The notes under the pieces are model-generated. The model did no database searches. It saw only the letters and a list, made by a program, of their open reading frames with translations, and was not told the DNA's origin. Below, in pieces: positions 35,121 through 42,857 of a DNA stretch of 64,000 nt. The stretch comes from Chryseosolibacter histidinae (GTDB taxonomy: Bacteria > Bacteroidota > Bacteroidia > Cytophagales > Cyclobacteriaceae). Position 1 is the stretch's first letter. Each line of letters starts with the position of its first letter. The position numbers and the translations under genes were made by a program. Where the stretch lies: the NCBI RefSeq assembly GCF_018598225.1, contig NZ_JAHESF010000001.1, forward strand, positions 372,001 to 436,000. The letters are read 5' to 3'.

Positions 35121-35651
35121 TTAACTGATCTTGTTGTTGCTGGCATAGGCTAACAACATGATATAGCAGGGGCTGAGATGCGTTTCGGTAAGCTGAAAGT
35201 CATCTTTGGCAACAATGCGAAAACCGAATTTTTCGTAGAAGGCAATTGCTGTTGTATTCCCGACCCACACCACCAGCCACATTCCGTTTTGCCCGTTGGC
35301 TTTCGAGTAGTCGATATTATGACTTAAGAGCTCGGCGCCGAGCTTAAGCCCGTGAAAAGAATCCAGTAAATAGATCTGATCCATTTTTGAGATACGATCA
35401 GGTTCAATGGCTGGATGTTTTATGGTAAGCTCCATTTTGGAAAACCCGGCAACCGTATCGTTATGCATGATGATGTGGTAGATGTTCACAGGATCCGCCA
35501 GTTCCTTTTCAATCGCCTCCAAACTATAAACTTTCTTCATGTAGGCAGCCAGCTGATTTGCCGGCGCGCTATGCTGGTGCGATGCATAAAAAGTTTCAGC
35601 ACCCAGTTCGCTGAGCACGCTTGCATGTTGTATTGACGCTTTGATAATCAT
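35121..35651 (-). CDS. GNAT-family N-acetyltransferase
   Basis: The 176-aa protein shows the GNAT layout: an acceptor-side start (IIKASIQHASVLSELGAETF), MDQIYLLDSFHGLKLGAELLSH as the acetyl-CoA pyrophosphate segment, MWLVVWVGNTTAIAFYEKFGFRIVAKDDF as the conserved end with catalytic Tyr. It resembles PaiA-like acetyltransferases. The acceptor amine is unknown. It is divergent from the LysR gene across 120 bases. Confidence 0.83.
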   Translation of the reverse strand: MIIKASIQHASVLSELGAETFYASHQHSAPANQLAAYMKKVYSLEAIEKELADPVNIYHIIMHNDTVAGFSKMELTIKHPAIEPDRISKMDQIYLLDSFHGLKLGAELLSHNIDYSKANGQNGMWLVVWVGNTTAIAFYEKFGFRIVAKDDFQLTETHLSPCYIMLLAYASNNKIS

Positions 35652-35712
35652 TTGCCGCCGGTATTATTTTAATTTTTCAACCGTTGTCTTTCGATACCTA
35701 AATCACGCTAAA

Positions 35713-35741
35713 TTGTACGATAACAAAAAATACTTAATTTG
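35713..35741 (+). promoter_or_regulatory. Candidate promoter for the LysR gene
   Basis: TTG (35713-35715), 18 bases, TTAATTTG (35734-35741), close to the Bacteroidota consensus. The start codon follows 30 bases later, after ATTGATCAATAAC, whose palindromic core could bind the regulator itself. Confidence 0.35.
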
Positions 35742-35771
35742 CATTGATCAATAACAAAAACGCATCGATGG

Positions 35772-36665
35772 ATGAGCACGGATCAGTTAAAGAATTTCCT
35801 TGCCGTAGCTGAAGTATTGAATTTTCATAAGGCAAGTGAGAGCATGTACATAGCACAGCCAGCTTTGAGCCGCCAGATAAAGAACCTGGAGGATGAAGTA
35901 GGCGCTGAGTTGTTCGACCGAACCAAAAAACAGATCAGGCTTACCGCCGCGGGTGTGTTCTTTAAAAATGAGGTCGCTCGGATTCTGAAGAATCTGGATC
36001 AGGCCCGGAAAAAGGCCGGCCAGATACACCGGGGGGAAGCGGGAGAGATCATGATCGGCCACGTGAGCTCGGCGATGTACTCCGTATTGCCTTATTTTTT
36101 AAAGACGATCAAAACATCGTACCCTCATCTGAAGATCGGACTTTTAGAGAACTCGTGCCACCTGACATTTACCAGGATCCTGGATGGCGAGCTTCACTTT
36201 GGAATTTTGCCAAATGAAGTCGGGCCCGATGGCATTGGGTCTGCAATGTTGTATAAAGAAAATTTTGTAGTTGTAATGCCCAGGAGCTTGAAAGTAAACC
36301 TGAAAAAGAATACCGACCTGAAGCTGCTGGCCAATGCGGATTGGATCTTGCCAGCCCGCGAAGATGGCCCGCAGTACAATGATCTGTTGAATGGACTTTT
36401 TCAAAAAAGTGGATTTACACCCAGGGTGGTTTTTGAATCGCCCAATGCATCTACAAACCTGAGAATGGTGAGCGAAGGCCTTGGCGTCACCATCATTGCA
36501 AAGTCAGCGGTGAAAGGTGTGAACCTGAACATAAAATATTTCGAGCTTATTGATAGCCCTGCAAAAGTTGAGATGCGATTTATCTGGTCGAAAGAGCGGG
36601 AAGAAGAATTGAAAGAATACATCGAGCTTTTTCTAAAGATCTTTAGAGAAACAAGAGCTACTTAA
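35772..36665 (+). CDS. LysR-family transcriptional regulator
   Basis: Residues 1-65 form the winged helix-turn-helix (LKNFLAVAEVLNFHKASESM, QPALSRQIKNLEDEVGAELFDRTKKQIRLTAAG). The rest is the type-2 periplasmic-binding-like effector domain (EIMIGHVSSAMYSVLP, HFGILPNEVG). The 297-aa length is standard. The divergent GNAT gene is the natural candidate target. The effector is unknown. Confidence 0.93.
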   Translation: MSTDQLKNFLAVAEVLNFHKASESMYIAQPALSRQIKNLEDEVGAELFDRTKKQIRLTAAGVFFKNEVARILKNLDQARKKAGQIHRGEAGEIMIGHVSSAMYSVLPYFLKTIKTSYPHLKIGLLENSCHLTFTRILDGELHFGILPNEVGPDGIGSAMLYKENFVVVMPRSLKVNLKKNTDLKLLANADWILPAREDGPQYNDLLNGLFQKSGFTPRVVFESPNASTNLRMVSEGLGVTIIAKSAVKGVNLNIKYFELIDSPAKVEMRFIWSKEREEELKEYIELFLKIFRETRAT

Positions 36666-36690
36666 GTTGGAGAAGTTTAGAAATGCATTT

Positions 36691-36759
36691 CCCGCAGATT
36701 GCGCAGATGATCGCAGATTCATTCAAAATTTTCTGCGTAAATCCGCGAGATCTGCGGGA
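36691..36759. repeat. CCGCAGAT intergenic repeat, large imperfect inverted pair
   Basis: CCCGCAGATTGCGCAGATGA then TCGCAGATT (36691-36719) is mirrored by TCTGCGTAAATCCGCGAGAT then CTGCGGGA (36732-36759). The pair could form a long hairpin and end LysR transcription. A third half-copy lies at 37338-37356. The family looks dispersed rather than gene-specific. Confidence 0.6.
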
Positions 36760-36862
36760 CACAAGGGAACCCAACCACAGAGTAAATCTACCGGTTACCG
36801 GAACACGAATCGCTAAGCAAACTCATTATCAGATAATTACAACCAGACGGGCAACTGCCTGA

Positions 36863-36893
36863 TTGACTGCAATAGATCAGCGCTGTTACTTTG
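36863..36893 (+). promoter_or_regulatory. Candidate promoter for the SiaC-like gene
   Basis: TTG (36863-36865) and, 21 bases on, TACTTTG (36887-36893). The start codon lies 44 bases downstream. The match is moderate, with spacing slightly long. Confidence 0.3.
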
Positions 36894-36937
36894 TGGTATC
36901 GTCCCGAATATTTGTTCTGGCTCAAAACAAAATTACT

Positions 36938-37300
36938 ATGAACATTCTATTCCTCGAGGCCACGCAAGACACGCCCAAGATCATGCTGAATAAGCGCGAC
37001 GGAATTTTCGAGCTCGCCGGCCGGTCAATACTGGAAGATGCCAGCTCGTTTTACGATGATGTGGTGGAGTGGCTCAACAACTATGCCCAACAACCCAACC
37101 CATCTACGGTCTTCACCTTCAAGCTCAGCTACTTCAACTCGTCTTCCTCCAAGGTGATCTACAACATGCTGAATGTATTGAAAGATATCAAAGGCGCGCA
37201 GGTAGAGTGGTGCTATCACAGAGATGATCACGACATTCTCGAAGCAGGGCAGGAGTTTGAGGAAGAGCTCGAGATGGCCTTCAATTACAAGCAGCTCTAA
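36938..37300 (+). CDS. SiaC-family regulatory phosphoprotein (DUF1987)
   Basis: The start is ATG at 36938 (MNILFLEATQDTPKIMLNK); the upstream extension lacks family character. The 120-aa protein shows the DUF1987 pattern: DGIFELAGRSILEDASSFYDDVVEWL and FTFKLSYFNSSSSKVIYNML, where Ser/Thr near the SSSSK loop would be the phosphorylation site. SiaC proteins work in partner-switching networks with a kinase (SiaB) and a phosphatase (SiaA) and steer diguanylate cyclases or related outputs. No partner gene is adjacent, so its circuit is encoded elsewhere. Confidence 0.83.
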   Translation: MNILFLEATQDTPKIMLNKRDGIFELAGRSILEDASSFYDDVVEWLNNYAQQPNPSTVFTFKLSYFNSSSSKVIYNMLNVLKDIKGAQVEWCYHRDDHDILEAGQEFEEELEMAFNYKQL

Positions 37301-37337
37301 AACACCACGCTGATTGTCCCAGATTTTGAAATGTACT

Positions 37338-37356
37338 AATCTGCGTTCATCTGCGG
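37338..37356. repeat. CCGCAGAT repeat, solitary half-copy
   Basis: AATCTGCGTTCATCTGCGG is the reverse of the CCGCAGATxxxCGCAGATT unit at 36691. It lies in the convergent gap between the SiaC gene and the sigma-factor gene. Confidence 0.5.
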
Positions 37357-37430
37357 AAGAGCTTTACCGCGAAATTAAATTAGTGTTATTTTTTTGCCCC
37401 TGGATCAGTAAGGGGGAGACGGAAGATCTT

Positions 37431-38015
37431 TCAGAGGAACAGGTAGCAGCAGATGACCACTGAGATGATATAATCTTTCAAATGAAGCTTCAGCTCCTTT
37501 GTTGATTTGGTCAGGTGATATTGGATCGCTTTTTCCGAAAGGTTCAGGATGTTGGCGATCTCCTGAACAGAACGCCCTTCTATACGATTTAACATGAACA
37601 CGGTCTTCGATTTTTCAGGAAGCAGCTCCAGCTTTTCCTCGATGGCCACCACCAGCTCATTGAATGAAACATCCTGCTCGGTGGTGCATGCCTGTTGGGG
37701 AATAAAGTTCTTATAATAGTCCCAATGCTTTTTCCGCACAAGCTGCGATTCGATCACGTCCAGCGCTCTGTTCCTTGCGGCCATGGTCAGATAAGAGAGC
37801 AGGTTGTTAACGGTAAGGGCCGCCCGCTTGTCCCACAGCGCAATAAATAAGCCCTGCACGATCTCCTGCGTTACTTCCCTGGACCGCACCAGTGAATAGG
37901 CCGTTCCATACACTTTCGACCAGTAGCGATTGAAAATTTCTTCAAAAGCCTTTTCGTTGTCGTTACGAATGGCTTCCAATAATTCCTGCTCACTATAAGA
38001 GACGTACTGTGACAA
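37431..38015 (-). CDS. ECF RNA polymerase sigma-70 factor
   Basis: Region 2 reads DNEKAFEEIFNRYWSKVYGTAYSLVRS...EIVQGLFIALW, and region 4 reads LPEKSKTVFMLNRIEGRSVQEIANILNLSEKAIQYHLTKS, which binds the -35-like box. The last 13 residues (IISVVICCYLFL) are strongly hydrophobic and may tether the factor to the membrane or to its anti-sigma partner. It is divergent from FecR and probably drives the susCD and mannosidase genes further right. Confidence 0.93.
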   Translation of the reverse strand: MSQYVSYSEQELLEAIRNDNEKAFEEIFNRYWSKVYGTAYSLVRSREVTQEIVQGLFIALWDKRAALTVNNLLSYLTMAARNRALDVIESQLVRKKHWDYYKNFIPQQACTTEQDVSFNELVVAIEEKLELLPEKSKTVFMLNRIEGRSVQEIANILNLSEKAIQYHLTKSTKELKLHLKDYIISVVICCYLFL

Positions 38016-38166
38016 TTGGGCTTGATTGCGTGGTAACTGTACTCTATTGGGTTCTTAATACAAGTTTAGGAGAAAGTGTTTAAAAAACAATAACGTTTGC
38101 GAGATCCGTAGAATAAAGTTCTTTTTGGTTTAGGCAAAGATCCCTGGCGCCCGTCTTACACTATAT

Positions 38167-39195
38167 ATGGAGCAAAAAGATTTTCTCGTTATTTTAAAAA
38201 AATACCGAAACGGCACCGCCACGCCTGATGAAAAAAAACTGGTTGATGAATGGTGCATGGCCATGGAAGCGGCCAACCCAGTTCATATTCCGGAGGATAG
38301 TGAATTGAAGCAAGAGGACTGGTCGAACGTAGCGCAGCACATTCGGAATACAAACAGGTTAAAAAAGAGTGGCCGGACCAGGCTTCTTTGGTATTCAACA
38401 GGAATCGCCGCCTCTTTGCTGATAGGCTGTGCCGCCTACTTTCTTGTTGTTGATCGTCAGCAGACTGAGATCATCGCATCCGCAGATGTTGAAAGCAGCG
38501 TACCATCCGATCTGAAACGGGTGGTGAACACGCAGAATACCGCGCACGTCGCAGTTCTGCCCGATGGCAGTGAAGTAACCCTTGCGCCGGCGAGTGAGCT
38601 GAGATTTTCAAAGTCTTTCGACGGATCACAGAGAGAAGTTTATCTTGAAGGTGAAGCGTTCTTTAAAGTGTCACACGATGCAACGCGTCCCTTCCTCGTC
38701 TACGCCAGCCAGGTAGTGACTAAAGTTCTGGGCACAAGTTTCACTGTAAAAGCTTTTAAGGAAGAAAAGAACATCACCGTTGCCGTGCGAACAGGCAAAG
38801 TGTCGGTTTATACGCATCGTGATCGCGAGGTAAAAAATGCCGACGGGCCAGCGGGAATTATATTAACACCCAATCAGCAGGTTGTATACAATAAAAAAGA
38901 GAATACGATCGCGCGTATGATCGTCGACTCTCCCCAGCGGATCATACCTGACGAAGAAGTTAAGCGGATGCGTCTCGAGGAGGCAACGGTCAGTGAAATA
39001 CTGGCGGCGATCGAAAAGGTGTATGGAGTCGATATTGTGTATGACGATCAGGTATTTGCGTCATGCATTTTAACAACCTCCATTTATGATGGAGACTTAT
39101 ACAACAGGCTGGAGGCTATTTGTGGCGCTATTGATGCAACCTTCCAGGTGGAGGAGGATAGGATCGTGGTCACTGGCCCTGGGTGTAAAAATTGA
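38167..39195 (+). CDS. FecR-type anti-sigma factor/regulator
   Basis: The cytoplasmic N-terminus (about 70 residues, with TPDEKKLVDEWC) would bind the sigma factor. A single membrane segment WYSTGIAASLLIGCAAYFLVV spans residues 76-95. The periplasmic FecR domain follows (VAVLPDGSEVTLAPASELRFSKSF, EVYLEGEAFFKVSH, VVTKVLGTSFTVKAF), and a DUF4974 domain ends the protein. It would receive the signal from the STN domain of the SusC encoded next. This sigma-FecR-SusC(STN) chain is a standard Bacteroidota switch. Confidence 0.93.
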   Translation: MEQKDFLVILKKYRNGTATPDEKKLVDEWCMAMEAANPVHIPEDSELKQEDWSNVAQHIRNTNRLKKSGRTRLLWYSTGIAASLLIGCAAYFLVVDRQQTEIIASADVESSVPSDLKRVVNTQNTAHVAVLPDGSEVTLAPASELRFSKSFDGSQREVYLEGEAFFKVSHDATRPFLVYASQVVTKVLGTSFTVKAFKEEKNITVAVRTGKVSVYTHRDREVKNADGPAGIILTPNQQVVYNKKENTIARMIVDSPQRIIPDEEVKRMRLEEATVSEILAAIEKVYGVDIVYDDQVFASCILTTSIYDGDLYNRLEAICGAIDATFQVEEDRIVVTGPGCKN

Positions 39196-39299
39196 TGGCG
39201 GCTTTGTTTCACCAAACTAATGTGCCTATGATAAATTCTACATAACCACTTCAACAAAGAAGCCGATGATGGATCAGATCACCGGCCCTTTAATCTGCT

Positions 39300-39317
39300 G
39301 CCCCGACAGGTCGGGGC
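39300..39317. promoter_or_regulatory. Strong GC hairpin in the susC leader
   Basis: GCCCCGACAGGTCGGGGC is a 7-bp perfect stem with a four-base loop, 44 bases before the susC start. No T-run follows, so it may be an mRNA-stabilising or attenuating leader structure, or a dispersed short repeat. Confidence 0.5.
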
Positions 39318-39361
39318 GACAAAATTTGTTCTTGCTTTCACACAAAAACATTATCAAAAAT

Positions 39362-42300
39362 ATGGATAAAGTACAATTTATTCAAGGTTTTTTCATTGCC
39401 CTTATGAGAGTAACAATAGCACAAGCACTGATAATGGCTGCCCTCACATCGTTGGTATCGGCAGCCGATTTGAAAGGGCAAGGTGTGCTGGATCGGAAGG
39501 TGTCTATCGATGCTAACGACAAAAAAATCAAAGCGGTGCTGATGGAGATCGAGGATCAGGCCTCCGTGATCTTTACATACCGATCGACCGCTATTCCGGC
39601 GTCGAAAAAAGTTACATTAAAAATGAACGAAGCCACGCTTCGTGAGGTCTTACAACAGCTCTTTGGTGCTGAGATCGTGCCGGTGGTGGTTGAAGAGGAG
39701 ATCGTTTTAAAACCAGCAACGCCCGTCGAAGTGTATGAAGCGGATGCGGGCCCGGCGATCACAGTAACAGGTACGGTCACGACCTCTGAAGACGGATCAC
39801 CTTTGCCAGGGGTGGCGATAGCGATCAAGGGCACAAGCCAGGGAACAACCACAGACTCGGATGGAAAGTATACGATCCAGGTTCGCGATGGAGATGCCGT
39901 GCTCGTCTTTTCATTTATCGGTTTTACCACGCAGGAGCTCACGGTTGGCACCGAGACAGTGCTCAACGTAACGCTGGCTCCGGATATTCAGCAACTGGGC
40001 GAAGTGGTGGTGGTAGCTTATGGCACACAGAAGAAGGCTACGCTCACGGGCGCTGTCTCCCAGGTAACCAATCAGGATATTGTGACCACCCGGAACGAGA
40101 ACGTGCAGAACATGCTCACGGGCAAGATCCCCGGTCTTCGCATTCGTCAGAATTCCAGCGAACCGGGACAGTTCAACAACACGATGGATATCCGCGGTTT
40201 CGGCACTCCCCTGGTGATTGTTGACGGAATTCCCAGAGACAACATGGCGCGCCTGGATCCGCAGGATATAGAAAGCATCTCCGTGGTAAAAGATGCATCA
40301 GCGGCCATGTTCGGATCACGTGCTGCCAACGGCGTGATCATTATTACCACAAAAAAAGGATCTAAAACAGGCGAGCCAAGCATCACCTATTCCGGCAACA
40401 TGGGCTGGCAGAGACCTTCCAATTATCCTGACCTGGTGAATGCTGCCGATTGGATGACCCTCTACAATGAGACACAAAGGCACAACGTGAACAACAGTAA
40501 TCCAACGCTCAAATACACTCCGGAGGATATTGAAGCATATCGCAACGGCACCAAGGTATCTACCAACTGGAAAGACGCTGTTATGCGCAACAGTGCGCCG
40601 CAGACCCAACATACGTTGAGTGCCACGGGCGGTAACGACAAGATCACGTATTATTCCAGCTTTGGATATCAGTATCAGGGCAGCTTTCTGCAGAACGACG
40701 CCATCAACTATAAAAAATATACGCTCCGGAGTAACATCTCCGCAGAAGTCAGTAAAAATATCCAGTTCGATCTGAACCTGGCAGGCCTCACTGATACACG
40801 GGTGCAGGCACCTTATGGTGCGAGCGATATTCTCCGGGCGATGTGGCTGAGCCGCCCCATCGATCAGATCTGGTATAACGAAGCGGAGAAGCAATATGGC
40901 ATGATGGATTGGAACTCAATTCCAAATCCCGTGGCCATGATGAATAAGGACATTGTCGGAGAAAACAGTTACCAGAGCAAATGGCTTCAAACCAGCGCAA
41001 GCCTTACCTATAATGTTCCCCAGGTAGAAGGCCTTTCACTCAAGGCGATGTACAGCTACGATTACACGATGAACGACAATAAGGAGTACACGCGAGCCTT
41101 CACACTGTATAAGCCGGATGGTACGCCGTCGCTGATCAATGCGCAAACCAAGGGCAACAGCCGGACTTCCCGCTTTTTCTACGCGAAGAATGCGAACCTG
41201 TGGCGGTTGCAGATCGCATATGAGCATGACTTCGGAAATCATTCTGTAAGCGTCATGAACCTGCTGGAGAATTCTCATTATGACGGCGACAATTTTTATG
41301 GACGTCGTTACGGTGTTCTGCCCCTGGATCAAATCTTTGCCGGCATCACCGATAACCAGGAGATACTGCAAAGCCTCGACAAGGCTGCACTCTATGAGTA
41401 CGCTAACCGCGCATCGGTAGGACGTCTTTCTTATAACTTCAAGAGCAAGTACCTGGCTGAGTTCTCATACCGTTACGAAGGCTCATCGAAATTTCCGGAA
41501 AGCAATCGTTGGGGCTTTTTCCCGGCCGTGTCAGCGGGCTGGAGGATCTCAGGCGAGAATTTCTGGTCGAACAATGCATCGCTTAATTTCATCAGCGACC
41601 TGAAGCTTCGCGGATCTTACGGTATCACCGGTGATGATGGCGCTTTGGCCTATCAATTTGTGAGCGGCTACCAGTATCCAGTTTCAGGTAATGGCATCGG
41701 CAAGGGCGCGTTGCCGGCCGGTTATGTCTTTAATTCATTTACCTCGGCATCGGCCAGCACTGGCCTGGCCAATAAGTCGATCACCTGGACCGAGGCAAAA
41801 ACAACGAACATCGGTTTAGACGCCGAGGCATGGAACGGATTATTGGGCGTAACGTTCGAGGTTTTCAAAAGAGACCGTACAGGCCTTTTGGCAACCCGTG
41901 TGCAAAGTCTGCCCGGCATTGTGGGAGCAGCGCTTCCGCAAGAGAACCTGAACGGCGACCAGAACCGTGGTTTTGAAATAGAGCTGCGCCACATGAATAA
42001 AATCGGCGATATCAACTACCAGGTAAAAGGCAACATGTCCTACACGATGACCAGGACAAAATATTATGAGATGGCCCGCACGGGCAACTCTTACCTGAAC
42101 TGGCGCAACGGTGCGAACGACCGGAACAATAACATCTGGTGGGGTTATGAAGGTGCCGGACGTTTCACAAACTGGGATGATATCCAATATAATCCCTCTT
42201 ATAATCCAAACATACTCACGCGCCAGCTGCTGCCCGGAGACTATCAGTATCTTGATTGGAACGGCGATGGTATTATCAACGACTACGACATTCACCCCCT

Positions 42301-42844
42301 TGCCACCAATGGGCAGGTTCCGCTCGTCAACTATGGTGTTACCCTTGTTGCTGAATGGAAAGGTGTGGATCTGACCATGCTCTGGCAGGGATCGGGTAAG
42401 AAATACGTTATCCCCAGGGAGTTCCTGTACCAACCGCTTTGGTCCGCCAGCAACGCTGTGAGCGATTTTATGGACCGCTGGCATCCGGCTGATCCCAGCG
42501 CAGATCCGTACGACCCTGCAACGCAATGGGTATCCGGCGAATATGGTTATACCGGAACCTTACCCATTTCAATCTCCGATTTCAACATTCAGAATGCCCG
42601 TTACCTCAGGTTGAAGAGCCTCGAGATCGGTTACACCGTGCCGAAGAACATCATGAGCAGGATCTCATTGCAGAGCATCAGGATCTATGCCAATGCATAC
42701 AACCTGCTTACGTTCACAAAGCTGAGGTATATGGACCCTGAGTTCTACACAAACAATGATACCTCAAGAGCAGGCCTCGTAGATCTTGGTTATGCCTATC
42801 CTATCAACAAGTCCTATTCAATTGGTTTAACCGCCAAATTCTAA
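39362..42844 (+). CDS. susC: SusC/RagA-family TonB-dependent transporter with STN domain
   Basis: The start is ATG at 39362; the extension upstream would run through the hairpin and lacks any signal. After the signal peptide an STN secretin/TonB domain (KVSIDANDKKIKAVLMEIED...LREVLQQLFG) is followed by a carboxypeptidase-regulatory-like domain (GTVTTSEDGSPLPGVAIAIK), VVVVAYGTQKKATLTGAV, the plug (MLTGKIPGLRIR, VVKDASAAMFGSRAANGVIIITTK) and the barrel ending SIGLTAKF. The STN domain couples ligand binding to FecR. It imports the oligosaccharides made by the mannosidase system encoded downstream. Confidence 0.96.
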   Translation: MDKVQFIQGFFIALMRVTIAQALIMAALTSLVSAADLKGQGVLDRKVSIDANDKKIKAVLMEIEDQASVIFTYRSTAIPASKKVTLKMNEATLREVLQQLFGAEIVPVVVEEEIVLKPATPVEVYEADAGPAITVTGTVTTSEDGSPLPGVAIAIKGTSQGTTTDSDGKYTIQVRDGDAVLVFSFIGFTTQELTVGTETVLNVTLAPDIQQLGEVVVVAYGTQKKATLTGAVSQVTNQDIVTTRNENVQNMLTGKIPGLRIRQNSSEPGQFNNTMDIRGFGTPLVIVDGIPRDNMARLDPQDIESISVVKDASAAMFGSRAANGVIIITTKKGSKTGEPSITYSGNMGWQRPSNYPDLVNAADWMTLYNETQRHNVNNSNPTLKYTPEDIEAYRNGTKVSTNWKDAVMRNSAPQTQHTLSATGGNDKITYYSSFGYQYQGSFLQNDAINYKKYTLRSNISAEVSKNIQFDLNLAGLTDTRVQAPYGASDILRAMWLSRPIDQIWYNEAEKQYGMMDWNSIPNPVAMMNKDIVGENSYQSKWLQTSASLTYNVPQVEGLSLKAMYSYDYTMNDNKEYTRAFTLYKPDGTPSLINAQTKGNSRTSRFFYAKNANLWRLQIAYEHDFGNHSVSVMNLLENSHYDGDNFYGRRYGVLPLDQIFAGITDNQEILQSLDKAALYEYANRASVGRLSYNFKSKYLAEFSYRYEGSSKFPESNRWGFFPAVSAGWRISGENFWSNNASLNFISDLKLRGSYGITGDDGALAYQFVSGYQYPVSGNGIGKGALPAGYVFNSFTSASASTGLANKSITWTEAKTTNIGLDAEAWNGLLGVTFEVFKRDRTGLLATRVQSLPGIVGAALPQENLNGDQNRGFEIELRHMNKIGDINYQVKGNMSYTMTRTKYYEMARTGNSYLNWRNGANDRNNNIWWGYEGAGRFTNWDDIQYNPSYNPNILTRQLLPGDYQYLDWNGDGIINDYDIHPLATNGQVPLVNYGVTLVAEWKGVDLTMLWQGSGKKYVIPREFLYQPLWSASNAVSDFMDRWHPADPSADPYDPATQWVSGEYGYTGTLPISISDFNIQNARYLRLKSLEIGYTVPKNIMSRISLQSIRIYANAYNLLTFTKLRYMDPEFYTNNDTSRAGLVDLGYAYPINKSYSIGLTAKF

Positions 42845-42857
42845 AAACGCACGACCT

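Noticed and set aside
39266-39361. N-terminal extension of the second SusC
   Set aside because: It runs through a GC hairpin and carries no signal sequence; the signal peptide starts at 39362.
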